A stretch of DNA of 64,000 nucleotides, taken from positions 1,535,001 through 1,599,000 of the forward strand of contig NC_090126.1 in the NCBI RefSeq assembly GCF_023973825.1, read 5' to 3'. Positions 33,735 to 45,909 of the stretch are shown one piece after another. Source of the stretch: Plasmodium brasilianum. Taxonomy: Eukaryota; Apicomplexa; Aconoidasida; Haemosporida; Plasmodiidae. The number at the start of each line of letters is the position of its first letter. The stretch's first letter is position 1. Under the pieces are notes generated by a model. That model was not told the DNA's origin. It searched no databases and saw only the letters and a list, made by a program, of their open reading frames with translations. The position numbers were made by a program, and so were the translations under genes.

Positions 33735-34131
33735 TTACATTTTTTTTTTATTTCCTTTTAAATCTTCTTTACAAGTATCAATTGTGTGGACTGAAATATT
33801 TTGATTTTATAAATTTATAAATTCGCTACAATAATAAAAAAGGGATCTTTCAAAAAGTAATGAGCATTTACATGTGTGCTCCTGTATCTTAAATTTTAAA
33901 ATGCCCTTATTAGTGAAATTTCTTTTTTTTTCCAAAAAAAAAAAAAAAACCATTGTGATATTTGAGTGATTTTTTACCTGAACTGTGCATGTTGTAACTA
34001 TGGCACTTGATATAATGGTATTTCCTAACTATTTTAATTTTTAGTGTTTTCAACAAAACCGCAAATGATTGAAATAATATTTGTATTTGATGTGGTACAT
34101 ATAAACTTCTTTGCATAAATAAGTTTACCAT
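33735..34131 (-). CDS. Candidate two-exon small protein (about 69 aa)
   Basis: Exon 1 (33978-34131) opens with an ATG and encodes MVNLFMQRSLYVPHQIQILF, a hydrophobic helix LLKTLKIKIV, and YHYIKCHSYNMHSS. Donor CAG|GTAAAA follows. Exon 2 (33735-33790), after the acceptor AATATTTCAG, encodes HTIDTCKEDLKGNKKKM and a stop. The split codon (one base plus two) agrees. The upstream frame stays open past the ATG (KARQNTFYIDNTH), so there may be a further 5' exon. Composition is protein-like and not repetitive. No family recognised. Confidence 0.4.
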
Positions 34132-34861
34132 ATGTGTGTTGTCAATATAAAAAGTATTTTGTCGAGCCTTTTGCAGGTTATACGTATATATGAACATACA
34201 TGTGTTACACATGTACGTATATGCGTATATTAAATTATTATGGAACGACTCGTTATAATATTATGATATCATTATATATTATATGCATTTTCCGATACGC
34301 GGCTAATGTAAAATATAAAAAAAAAAAAAAAAAAAGCTCGACTGCATAAATGTAAAGCTAAAGCAGCAACGTTTGTGGGCCTTTATAGGAGTGAAAAAAA
34401 AAAAAAATAAAACGAAATAAAATAAGAGGACGCAAAATGATATAATTTCACGTGCAGGGCTGTCAACAGTTAAATATAACTAAAAATATGCACAGTTCAT
34501 GCAATTATTTTTTATACAAATGAAACTTTTGCCAAGTGGAAAGGATAACTGAGTATTATAACATGTAAGCATGTATATGTGTGTGCATATTTGGAAAAAA
34601 CATGTAAACTTTTCCAAAAAAGTAGGTCAAATGGAGCACCGTGAAGCTCAGTTATATGTTGTTATATGTTTATGTTGTACAACCGTTTTAGCTTTACTTC
34701 CATTTCGGTGCACTTTAAATACTTTGAACAAAATAACTACTCGAAGAAGCACACAGGACGGGATCTGACGACGTGAAGAAAGCATGAATTGTGTATATAA
34801 TTATATTCCCGGTATGTATGTGTGTGTAATTGTATAAGTTTTTACGCTTATCCCTGCGCAG
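34132..34861. other. Spacer between UTP22 and the small candidate gene
   Basis: AT-rich with A runs near 34318-34335. A 45-codon plus-strand frame from ATG 34631 contains a possible membrane helix but has no other support. Nothing else is seen. Confidence 0.4.
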
Positions 34862-37800
34862 TTAGACGGTCGGGAAATGAATCCCCCGCAGAAAATCTTG
34901 CGAGTTATTTTTTATATAAAACAATAAAACGTTAAAATTGTTAAGAGCGAGGGAGTAATTTGTATCATCAGTCATATTCTTTTCTTGACAATTTTCCTGG
35001 TTACCCATCTGCGTATTTATAACAAAGGACGGGTTGAACGTAATGAAAATATTGGGTGTCCATGATTTATGAATACTCGCATATCTATTTGAAAATACGT
35101 TGTTTAATTTTCGTTTAATTTTTTTCCGAAAATTATGAACATTTAAAATTTCATTAAAACATAAGGGATTATATAATATTGTTATTTCAGATGAAAATTT
35201 AGTCTCTAAATTTTTTATAAAATTATAAAAATGAGTTTTATATATATGCACCAATTCACATCTTTTCAAATTGCATACAATATTTGATGGTGTTTCATTC
35301 TTATTCGTTATATTATCTAAATAGTCTAAGTCATATTCCTCATCTATTTTGTATAGTTCCTCATCTATGCTTCTGCCAGTATTATCATTCTTTTCTTCTA
35401 CTCGTTCATCTCCTTCTCCTACTTGTCCTTTTACACCATCTTTATGTTCGTCCTTTGCTTCATCCTTCTGTTGTTGTTCATTTGTATCCTTCTTTTCTTG
35501 CGTTTTTCTGTTGCTTTTGTTTTTATCTGTACAAGAAGGTACACTCCGGTTGTTCTCAACAGATGTCTTTCGGCTATCATTAACCTGTACCTTTCTTTTT
35601 TTGCTATTCGTTTCCGCCATTTTCATCTTTTTCTTGAAAATTCTAAGCGCAGTAGTAGCTTTATGAATATCCAAAATGATATCATAATTTCTTTTATCTA
35701 TTAAGAATAAGGACATCCAGTTATCCCTCTCAAAATTATTGTGTAAATTTTTTATCATTTGCAAAGAATTGTTTGCAAAATTTATTATCAAATCGAATAG
35801 CTGATGAGGCAAGGAAATTAAAGTACAATGTGGGTCATATACTGAACATATCCAGAATTTTTTTTTTTCCTCTTTTTTTTTTTTCTTTCCACAAATGAAC
35901 TAGTCAACTTGGTTTTATGCTCCTCACTTAAGGAGTTATCATAATCTACTATCAGTGGTCTAGTCTCCCATTCATAGTTAATAAGAAATTTTAAAAATTT
36001 TATAAGAATAATTTTTGACGAAAAGGAAAAGCTGTCCATATACACGTCTTCCTCCATTTCTATTTTTTTCAGTTTAAACATGGGTGATAGACCGTTAGTT
36101 CTCTTTTTCCCCCTCGCTGCGTGAGCATTACCATAGTCATAATTGCCACTGCCATTTCCACTACTTAAACCTGTTGTACCATCTTTGACCCTGTTGGACC
36201 GCTTTTTTTGTTCCTCTCTACTTTCAAAGAATTCATTAAAGTCGGTGGTTTCGTCCTTGTATTCATCCGCGCTAATTCCAACATTTTCCTTTTCCTTTTT
36301 GGTGAACTTGGCAAAATTTTCTTCCCCCGTTTCGTTAAAACTATGCATATCATTGGCTGTTACAATATTGGTTCTTTGCATTTCCACCCTCTTAACTAAA
36401 TAATTGTAATACATTTTGCTTTCTTCCTGTTGTTCCTGTTCCATCATGCGTAAATATCCATAATGCACCAGAAATTTTCTAAGTCCCTCATTACCAATGG
36501 GCATATGATTATGAACAAAGAATTTATTCATCATGTTGTGCTTTCTAAATTCTTCTGTATATATATAAAACAAAATATGTTCAACTAACTCGTCATAACA
36601 GGAAATACCTTTAGAGGCAAACCATAATTTACATATTTTTATAGACATATGGAATGATGAAAATTTAGTCGCATAATAATAAATAAAAGAAGACATCATA
36701 GGTTTGTATATATAATTTTTAATTTTTTCTATATTTTCAACGTGTTCAATTTTCATATCATCTAAGTTTGTTATTTGTATTAAATTTTTTTCAATTATTT
36801 TACTTATAAATATATGCAATCTGAAGACTGTTAATTTACAGAACACATCAATACAAAAATTTCTTTGCTCTATTTTTACAAATGATTTGCTCTCTGTTTG
36901 GAGCTTACTCTTTATAATTCCTTTTGCTATTTCATAATTTTTAAAAAATAAATGTGCATTTTTATAAATATTATTCGAAAATTTTATATCAACCACAACA
37001 TCTATCATTTTGGTATAATTTTTCTTATATCCTATATCTGTCATTTTTAATAAATTTTCTGAACTATTCATGTTACATATAGAAAATAATTTCTCATTAA
37101 TGTTATATAGGATACCCTTAATTTCATTATAATATTCTAATATAGCTTCGTAATAGTTAAAATGTATATCTTTCACTAATAATGGATTAGAAAAGTACAC
37201 ATAAAAAGATTTATTTTTTATTCTTTTTCCACAATACAAGAAATTGTCATTTGTCTTTATATATTTTATTTTTTCATATAATGTTTTTTTCAAATCACTT
37301 GATTCCCTATATTTCATTGTTTTTAAAATGTACTGAATTACCTGAACGTGTACAGATTTTGTTCTGTTCTCATATAACTCACTAAATAGTGCATCAAACA
37401 CGAAATTTCCCATATCTTCTTCAGCTTTTTTCTTATTATAACTCTGTTTCGTTAGTTCACTGCTATTCCAATTGCAAAAATTATCATCATGGTAGATCCT
37501 TCCACTATTTCCTGTGTAACTTCCGTTGGAGGACGTGGTGCTACCGCTCTCACTGTTCGCACGACAGCTTCTATACTTTTTATTTTCATTATTTTGCTCA
37601 CTCAGTGCATCGGAACCATCCTCCTGTGGTTTTTTCTTTTTGCCCATTTCTCCGCTATTTAAGCTACATTTTTCCGCCTTTCGTTTTTTCCTTTCCTGTT
37701 CATGCTCAAGCGTATCCTCCTGCTTATCATCTTGTTTGGCATTCTGCTTATCACCTTGTTTGGCATTCTGCTTATCACCTTGTTTGGCATTCTGCTTATC

Positions 37801-40440
37801 ACCTTGTTTGGCATTCTGCTTATCACCTTGTTTGGCATTCTGCTTATCATCTTGTTTATCGTCCTGTTTGTCATCCTGTTTTTCATTCTGCTTATCATCC
37901 TGCTTATCATCCTGCTTATCATCCTGCTTATCATCCTGCTTATCATCCTGTTTATCGTCCTGTTTATCGTCCTGTTTATCGTCCTGTTTATCGTCCTGTT
38001 TATCGTCGTGTTCCATCTCACCTTTATTTGCATTCTCATTATCATCACCACTGTCACTACCACTTTCGCTACCACGCGCACGCTCAAAGTCATGTTCGTA
38101 TTTTTCTTTTTTTTTTCTTTTTTTTCCTTTTTTCATCAAAATCATTTTTGCTGGTTTTTTCCACATGAGTACTTCAAAAATGGTGTTATTTTCGAATCTC
38201 CTAATTTTTACCTTGTCTGTCCAGAATTTTTTAAAATTCGACGTTCTTCCAGGGTTGTACAGAACTTTCGATACGTCCATATATCTTATCGTGTTATTCG
38301 TGTTTATAAAAAAGGAAACACCGAGTAAAACTCTTTTTGTCAGAACACGTTTGCTCACTGGCTCGGCTTCTTCATCTTCCACTTTATCGCTATTTTTTTT
38401 TCTTCCCTCGTCTGGGTCTTCCCCTTTATCTTTTTCCCCTTTCATTTGTTTTCTCTTCTTGTTGAAGAGAATATCTTGAAAAATTGTTAAAATGGGGGAA
38501 TCATCAATTATACTTTCACCGTGTGTACGTGCATCACCAGTGGCGGACCCAATGCAAAATCCAGTGGTACTACCTTTTTCGTAAAAATCAAAGGAAACCA
38601 AACGAAACGTTAGCTCCTCAACCCTGTCTGATAATGCTTTTATTAATTTTTTTTTTAAACAGCCAATTTGTTCATTATAATTAGAAATATTATTATTAAC
38701 AAGTAAGGGAAAAAATATTTCTTCTTCATAATTAAGGGGAAAACAATCACTGTTGGAGGCAAAAAGTTCATAAAAATCGCTACACTTTAGATAGTACTCG
38801 GCTTTTTTCGCTTCTTCTATTAATTCCATAAGGGAATGTGAGCTGTTTTGAAAAATTTCGTACGTGGAATTTATTAAAAAAATGTGTGTCCCTTCGTTTT
38901 GTTGTGTTCGTTGTTCGCTGTGTTGTTCCTTCTGTTGTTCCTTTTGTTTTCCACTATCCTGTTCTCCTTGTTCTTTACTTTTTTCCCTTTTTTGCTCCTT
39001 CTTCTGTTCCCTCTTCTGTTCTTGTTGTTTCTCTTCTTGTTGCTGCTCTTTAGATCGTTGTGATGATCTTCGCCTGCACTGTTCAGAAGTTTTGTATACC
39101 CCATTTTGATACTCATAAAAATGTTCGCACAAATTCATAGAACTGATAAAATTAATAGTTTTTTTAAAAATTTCAAAAAACTCGCAATTTTCTAATTTAT
39201 AAGTAAAGCAAACAAAACTGCATAACAGTCCAAGTATAAACGAACTAACGTCGGAATAGTAAAAGAAATTTGAAAATTTGTATTTCTCATGATATTTAAA
39301 TTTTACGTTATTATTTTCATCATATGTGGAAAATGTATATAACAACTTTTTATTCCTGCACCATAATTTTAAAAGTTTAACGGCCTTTTTATATCCCTCA
39401 AATTGTTTACTCGTTCTTTTTATTAACTCATCACACTCAAGGATATGGCACTCTGTTATAAGAAATTTCTTCAGCATCATTCGTTTTGTGCACATAAAGT
39501 CTACTTTTCTTTTAATACTCCCCTCGTCCATGTTGTTCCTGTGTCTGTTGTTGCTTGAGTTCTTGTTGTTCTTCTTTTTGCTCTTCTTCTTCTTCCTCTT
39601 CTCGTCGTCCCCCTTTTTTGAGCCCTTCTTTTCGCTCATTACATGTGTTATTGCACCTTTGTTTCCCATACTTTTGCTACTACCGTTTTCGATAGGGCTA
39701 TCTTTATCATCAAACTCCTTTTCATTAGGAATATACTCACATTTGGCGTAGTATTTGTTGTATACATACAAAAAGCTAGAAGAAACTTTCCTCGAAGGGT
39801 ACAATAACACATTGATGCTTCCAACGTACTTTTTCTGTTTGTTAATGGTAAACACTAAAATAGATTTACACCTATTTGTCCAAGTGTTTATGCTTATACA
39901 AATGTCCAGATCATACGAAATGTTTGATTTCCTGATCTCGTTCATAAAATCTTTTTTATAAAATAAGTATTTCATTAAATTTATGTACATATTATGGTAT
40001 ATGTGAAAATTTCTATATTTACATTTTTTCCCCATCTTTGTATTTAAATCATACTCAATACCTAAGTCGATATTTACACAATTATTTAGATACATATTAT
40101 TTTTAAAACTACCAATTATTTTACTATTTTTTAATGTTATACTTTTTGCATACATATCTTTAAAATTATTTTTTTCATTATGTATATGATCATGTAAATC
40201 ATCCTCTAAACTTTTTATAAATTTTATTATTACATTCTTAATTTGAATTAACAGGTCTAAATTGGTTAAATTCTTTCTATAATATTGTAGTCCTCTCAAT
40301 ATATCACATAAATCCCCTCTATCGGAGTTATAAAAATTATTTCCATCATTCAAAATGTATTTTATTTTTTCATCATCTTTATTTCCACTGACTCCTTTCT
40401 GCAATTCAAAGAAAGCTTCTTTCCTTTGATGAGAATTCAT
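34862..40440 (-). CDS. UTP22: UTP22/NRAP-family rRNA-processing protein, interrupted by an A-run frameshift
   Basis: NRAP/Utp22 is a large nucleolar protein of the small-subunit processome with nucleotidyltransferase-like folds. The conserved blocks are in order: GSFKNNMYLNNCVNIDLGIE, YRNFHIYHNMYINLMKYLF, TAxxL-like helices, then YEWETRPLIVDYDNSLS. The first frame (from ATG 40438-40440, context TTAAAATGAAT) stops at 35818, just after a Lys tract. The second frame continues directly with FWICSVYDPHCTLISLPHQL, which matches the next conserved NRAP segment, and ends at 34862. So one gene of about 1,855 codons is split by a one-base length difference in an 11- or 12-T run (35858-35868 or 35873-35884, plus strand). 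The frame upstream of 40440 opens only with TTG and poly-Lys and is rejected. A DDKQ/NAKQGDKQ repeat (37720-38010) lies mid-protein. Confidence 0.9.
35858..35884 (-). other. Frameshift site in UTP22 (adjacent 11-T and 12-T runs)
   Basis: Plus-strand runs of 11 T (35858-35868) and 12 T (35873-35884), separated by CCTC, encode the Lys-rich stretch at the break. One extra base in either run (or two fewer) joins the two frames with no other change. No GT-AG intron of usable length fits here. Confidence 0.8.
37720..38010 (-). repeat. Coding 12-bp and 24-bp repeats in UTP22 (DDKQ / NAKQGDKQ)
   Basis: About 14 copies of a 12-bp Asp-Asp-Lys-Gln unit sit next to four or five copies of a 24-bp Asn-Ala-Lys-Gln-Gly-Asp-Lys-Gln unit. 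The second order seems derived from the first by point change followed by dimer expansion. Antisense frames of this block give long Leu/Ile/Cys-rich pseudo-ORFs. Confidence 0.9.
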
Positions 40441-40699
40441 TTTAATAATATTTTCTTCTAATACAAATTTTTTTTTTTTTTTTTTTTTTTTAAACAAACG
40501 TATTCCTGTGGGTTACGAAATTCCGAATGCACTTCCTTTGTTTTGTCGGTGTGCATTTAGTGAGCGTATGTAAGGGTATCTATACTTAAACTCTAATGAC
40601 TAAATTGTTTTTTGGCAACACCTGATCTCTCTTTTCCTCTGAAATTTTGGTTTAACTTTTGGACCGTTCACCTTGGTCGTATGTACAAGCATATGCATA

Positions 40700-40855
40700 T
40701 ATATACGTCAATGTATATAGGTATATGTTAATGTATATATGTACAAGCATATGCATATATATACGTCAATGTATATATGTACAAGCATATGCATATATAT
40801 ACGTCAATGTATATATGTACAAGCATATGCATATATATACGTCAATGTATATAGG
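40700..40855. repeat. 38-bp minisatellite, about 4 copies
   Basis: Tandem copies containing GTACAAGCATATGCATATAT and TACGTCAATGTATAT. They lie about 300 bp upstream of the UTP22 start codon, within its probable promoter/leader. Confidence 0.85.
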
Positions 40856-41338
40856 TATATGCGTATATGTATAGATTACATATCACTCGCATGTAAATGA
40901 CCAATCAGTATACTACTTTCGGTTATTCATAAAAACAGGCATGCGATTTTCTTCCCGCTGCGCTTCAAACCTTTTGTATCAAACTAAAGTACGTACGTTC
41001 GTTCGTTTGCCCATATATTTTGCTTAACAACTTACTGAATATTAACCTCGTTGCCCCTTAACGAAATGCATATATTTCTATGTTCTTTTTTATTTCACTA
41101 TTTTTTACGTAGATATCCAAACTTCCTGCCCTTTCATGCTTATGTACGTGTTATTATCACAAAGTATTTCTGATAGTGCAAATAGGTATATGTATATATA
41201 TATCTATATATCTATATATATATATATATATATATATAACATAAAATGACTGTATTTTTCTTTTTTATTCCTCCTTTTCCTTATTTTTTTAAAGTCTCTT
41301 TTAATTTTGAGTTGTTCTCTTCCATATTATTTGTACTA

Positions 41339-41473
41339 ATAACATGATTCATGCAGTTCTCTCAGTTGAATTGTACTTTTTGCAGTTCTACTATTTTGTT
41401 TTTCTTTTATCAAACCATAAATAAAATGTTTATCTTTTTTTTTTGTAAAATATACCGTATCTTCTGACAGGGA
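41339..41473 (-). CDS. Candidate terminal exon of a small spliced gene
   Basis: After the acceptor-like CTTCCCTGTCAG the minus strand reads DTVYFTKKKDKHFIYGLIKE, then a polar end TAKSTIQLRELHESCY and a TAG. Composition is ordinary protein, unlike the surrounding homopolymers. I could not place an upstream exon with a start codon in matching phase, so this is unproven. Confidence 0.25.
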
Positions 41474-42654
41474 AGAAAAAAAAAAAAAAGAAAAAAAAAA
41501 AAGGAAAAAAAAAAAAAAACGGTCGTATTTATTTTTTTTCAAAACTTCATGTTGTTACAAAAAATGAAGTGTTATAATTTCATATCTATCTTTTTTCAAA
41601 TTTTTTTTTTTTTTTTATTCTATAATTTGTTAAAAGTGTACATATTGACCTATCTATTACTAAAAGAATATTTTTCTTTTATTTATGTCATTTTTTTTTA
41701 TGTTATTTAACGGGGTCCGTTTTTTTATATTTTTCTTAAGCCTGACCAAATAAAAGCATATGACCACGTACATATGTATATATATATATATATATATAAT
41801 ATATATATATATAATATATATATATAGTATTTATATATGTATAGTTGATAATTATACATTGAGAATAGTGTTATTTGTTTTGAAACACGAAGGAGCGAGG
41901 TTAAGTAAATGTGTACAATTGCTAACAGTTCCAAGATATGATATATATATATTTTTTTTAAGAGTACATTGAAAATGCACTTCTATGTGTATACAATATG
42001 AACACATATGAATATATATGCTCGTAGGTACATGCGTTAAACATGTACTGATAACATTTTACTCATTTATTTTGCATTCTTTTTATTTTTTTATTTCTTT
42101 TATTTTTATTTTTTTATTTCTTTTATTTTTATTTTTTTATTTCTTTTATTTTTATTTTTTTATTTCTTTTCTTTTTTTTTTTTTAAATTACTATTTTCAC
42201 TGTTACATGTATATATATACGACAAATCCAAAAAAAGGAGAGGATTTTTCCTTTTTTTTCTGAACAAGTTCATAATAATTTAATGACTGTAGGGGCATAA
42301 CACGAAAAAGCTCTTCGAATTTATGTAGTATTATAGGGGTTATTGTTATGTGCTACTTGTGTACATATATATATATATATATATATGTATGTGTACGTGT
42401 TTACATGTATATGTTCTGTTAATAAAATTACGAAAACGTTTCCCCAAAGGAGTATATTTTTGTTTATTTTGCTATTTCGTTATTTCTTTATTTTTTATTT
42501 TTTTATTTATTTATTTTTTTTTGTTGCATCTTTTAGAATTTGATGAATTCCTGTTCGTCGAAAGTAGTACTTAACTAGTGAAGGGAAAAATTAGTAGGCT
42601 AATATGAGGAAGATTACAACACGCAAAATTTACAATAATAGTAGTGGTAGTAGT

Positions 42655-42770
42655 TATAGCAGCAGTTGTAGCAGCAGTTGTTGCAGCAGTTGTAGCAGCA
42701 GTTGTAGCAGCAGTTGTAGCAGAAGATGTAGCAGCAGCTGTAGCAGAAGATGTAGCAGCAGCTGTGGAGG
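42655..42770. repeat. AGCAGTTGT microsatellite
   Basis: Nine-base AGCAGTTGT units with AGAAGATGT variants. The frame from ATG 42604 reads as a Ser/Cys peptide. I see no sign that it is a protein gene. Confidence 0.85.
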
Positions 42771-43114
42771 TAGTAGCAATTTTAATGATAATTAAGGGTA
42801 CTACCTTTTTGTAATTACATGATTATGGTCAGGTAAATTCGCCTTCACAGTGTTACCACGTAATTTCCCCCTTTAAAAAAAAAAAAAAAAAAGGTAAATG
42901 AAATGTATAGCGTTAAATGCAGTATACACAACATGGCAAATACTACATTAGCATATATATTAATATATTAACTTGCTAAAATGTAATATGTATAAAGAAA
43001 AAAAAAAAAAAAATTATGCTTTTTTTTGCAATAATTCTGATGACTTTCATACCATTGTAATTTCGCATAAAATTTACAAGTATATATTATATATGAAAAA
43101 AATAACTCATCAAA

Positions 43115-44092
43115 ATGGACTCATCATTTATTCCAAAAGAACTGGTAGGAAAAGACATTTACAAAATTTTGGGTCTTAGTATAAATGATGCGAATAAAGA
43201 AAATATAAAAAATATTATAAGAAAAAGTTATTTAAAATGTGCTTTAATTTTGCATCCTGATAAAAAAGAAATTAATTTTAAAGAAGAGGAAAAAGATATA
43301 GCATATGCGGAAAATTTTAACACATTAAAATGTGCTTATGAGTTTTTAATTAATGAAAAGTTAAGAAGAAAATATAATTTATATGTTCAGAAAAAATCAA
43401 AAAAGAGCACACCAGTTAATAATAATACAAGTTTAAATAGGTATTTAGATAAGAAAAAATTTGTAGCTTATCAGAATGAAAAATTAATATACAAAAAGAA
43501 ACTAGAAGAGAGGGAAAAAGCTAGGGAAACTTCAATAAGAGCTGCTGCTACGTCTGCTTTCAACAATGAAAAAAGGAATGAAGAAAAAGAACAAAATTTG
43601 CAAAATGAAGCAAATTTAAAAAAAATAAAAAGACAGAATGAAAATTTTATAAAAAGAAATAACTGTTCTCAAAATCTCCAAAAAAATATTAAAAAATGTG
43701 CAACTGATAATGATGATAGGTTAATTGAAATTTATTTGGACAATTATGTAAATAACATTAATTTACTAAAACTTTATATAAAAAAAAAAAAAATTTTACA
43801 CTTTTTTGTTAATTTTAATTTTCAAAAATATTATCTTAATTTAAATGACGAAGAAAAGAAAAATGAACGAAAAGTTGGGTACATCCTTTTTAGTCATCGC
43901 TTCGAAACCATTCAGGCATACTTATTCTACAAAAAATATAAAGACAAAATTAACGACAACTTTAAGTTAAAGTTACTAGTCCCTTGTAACGACTGTAAGG
44001 ATTTGAACGATCCCAAAGTGCGCGAGTCGGAAAATATTGATAAGATGATGAACGAAATGATGGATGATCTGGACAAAATTTTTTCTTTATAA
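43115..44092 (+). CDS. DnaJ-domain protein, DNAJC17-like, 325 aa
   Basis: The start is ATCAAAATGGAC at 43115. Residues about 9-95 form a J domain: KDIYKILGLSIND, a helix II ending LILHPDKK with the HPD motif (about residue 47) that stimulates Hsp70 ATPase, and a KLRRKYNLYV end. A long Lys/Glu coiled-coil-like middle follows. Residues about 230-290 contain GYILFSHRFETIQAYLFYKK, which resembles the second half of an RRM. J domain plus coil plus RRM-like segment is the layout of DNAJC17/Cwc23, a spliceosome-associated J protein. That assignment is by architecture. Single exon. Confidence 0.88.
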   Translation: MDSSFIPKELVGKDIYKILGLSINDANKENIKNIIRKSYLKCALILHPDKKEINFKEEEKDIAYAENFNTLKCAYEFLINEKLRRKYNLYVQKKSKKSTPVNNNTSLNRYLDKKKFVAYQNEKLIYKKKLEEREKARETSIRAAATSAFNNEKRNEEKEQNLQNEANLKKIKRQNENFIKRNNCSQNLQKNIKKCATDNDDRLIEIYLDNYVNNINLLKLYIKKKKILHFFVNFNFQKYYLNLNDEEKKNERKVGYILFSHRFETIQAYLFYKKYKDKINDNFKLKLLVPCNDCKDLNDPKVRESENIDKMMNEMMDDLDKIFSL

Positions 44093-45909
44093 CGCAGGAG
44101 TACAATCGTGTGCAAATTATGATGATTAGAAGAAAAAATGCTTCACTATTATGACAAATTAAGGTAAAAATGTGCTAAAATTATAACATGACCACAAAAA
44201 TGCACCAATATTATGACATGGCAAGGTAAAAACGTAAAAATAGCACAGTATCGTATCAGTACGACAATATAGTAACATTGTAGTTATAATAATTTTTTTT
44301 TTTTTGTTTATGTTTGTGTGCGTTTAACGAAAATATGACTGTTTTAAAATACCCCATTATATGTGTAAAATTTAAACTTGGGCATTGAAAATGGCATATG
44401 GGCATATATATTCGTATACACAAATGTAAATGCACATACGTGTATATATTTATGTATATATATTTATATATTTTGTTTTTTCCATTTTTCCGTTACCATG
44501 TTTCTCCTTTTTGTTCGCAAATTTGTTATTTGTTACAACTGCGTAATGACTGCGCGCATTCTGAAATATTATCAATTTTGTACATTTCGTATATTTGTTC
44601 ATTTTTGCATTATTCCTTCTTTGCATTATTCCATCTTTGCATTATTCCATCTTTGCATTATTCCATCTTTGCATTATTCCATCTTTGCATTTTTATGTTC
44701 TTTCCATATGTTTTATTTTCAATTTTTTCAATTTCCTGCTTAAATACACCTTTTCATAATTAACAGAAAAAAGCAGGGAATTTCTCATGTACCCAATGAG
44801 GACCAGATGATGGGCATAATTTTTTGCAATATTCAAAAAGAAGGAAAAAAAAAAAAAATATTAAAATAAAGAATTAACAACAGTTGAGTTAGAAATAATA
44901 AAGAAACATAGAAACACAACAGTTGTTATCGTTTGTCTAAATTTTCAAAATTGTTCATCTTTTTTAAAATATGCACAAATATGTATACAACTGCTGTATG
45001 TATATGCATTTATTCATTTTTTCCAATTTTTTTTTTTTTTTTTTTTGTCACTGTTATTATTAATTTTAATTATTCTTTTTATAAAACTTTTTTAAGTGCA
45101 TTTGTAAGTTTTCATCATTTTACACAAGAGATGCAAAATGGAAAAATGGAAAAAAATAAAAATAAGAATAAGAATAAGGAAAAAACAGAACGCTCCGTAA
45201 AATTAACTGTGCTGCAATGATATACTGCACGGGAATTGCATTGTGCGGAATGTACTTAATATTGAAAAATGCGCAGTTCCAGTTTTTTAGTAATTATACC
45301 ATTGTGATACTAAATTAGCGAATATTATGGTTAAAGTAAAAAAATTTATACCATGTGCATATATGGCGCGTTCTCTGTTCCTTGGTTTATTTTGAAAACA
45401 TTCTGTCACAATGCAAGTGTAAAATAAAAATTTTACGTAGCGCTGACTGTTCCTTGTTTGTTTTCGTATGTTTTGTTAATTTTTCGTATGTTTTGTTAAT
45501 TTTCCGTATGTTTTGTTAATTTTCCGTATGTTTTGTTAATTTTCCGTATGTTTTGTTAATTTTTCATATGATTTGTTAATTTTTCATATGATTTGTTAAT
45601 TTTTCGCTTTTATTTTTATTTGCATTTTTGCGTTTTTATTCGTGTTTACGGCTGTTTCGCCCAGTGTTGATGCTTTTTTTTTTTTGTCCTTGCTAATTTT
45701 CATATTTTTGGCACATTTTCCCTTTGTATTATAATAAAATATAAAGTGAGTTATTACGCACGTAATCATAGGAATAAAAATTATTAAATCTATCTAAATT
45801 AACTACTCCATGCGTTGAGTTGTTACATTTGTTACAATGTAATGCTGTACCTTACTGATTTATTTTTACCCAGATATTTTACTTTGCCTACTCCAATTTC
45901 TCTTACACA
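44093..45909. other. Spacer between the J-protein gene and the 296-aa gene
   Basis: AT-rich with CATTATTCCATCTTTG repeats (44610-44690), a poly(T) at 45029-45046 and a 20-bp minisatellite (45465-45605). No supported gene. Confidence 0.5.
45465..45605. repeat. 20-bp minisatellite, about 7 copies
   Basis: Tandem TTTCGTATGTTTTGTTAATT units with CATATGATT variants at the right end, about 310 bp upstream of the 296-aa gene. Non-coding. Confidence 0.88.

Larger units (their letters stand above)
40441..43114. other. Divergent spacer between UTP22 and the J-protein gene
   Basis: Promoter-type AT-rich DNA with TA tracts (41210-41238, 41776-41825), a 38-bp minisatellite (40700-40855), TTTTATTTCTTTTATTT repeats (42080-42170) and an AGCAGTTGT microsatellite (42655-42770). 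A minus-strand reading at 41339-41473 is the only gene-like segment and is listed separately. Confidence 0.45.

Noticed and set aside
34571..34768. Small frame with a possible membrane helix
   Set aside because: Only one hydrophobic stretch, weak start and no splice partner found; kept as a note in the spacer entry.
37389..38479. Three plus-strand frames of 200-317 codons opposite UTP22
   Set aside because: Shadows of the DDKQ repeat; His-Pro-Ala-Tyr, Ser-Cys-Leu and Leu-Ile translations with no family features.
40441..40497. Extension of UTP22 by a poly-Lys N-terminus
   Set aside because: It would start on TTG through a long T/A run; the ATG at 40440 is the credible start.
42604..42795. 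Ser/Cys-rich 63-codon frame
   Set aside because: Built almost entirely of an AGCAGTTGT microsatellite; no signal peptide or conserved cysteine spacing.
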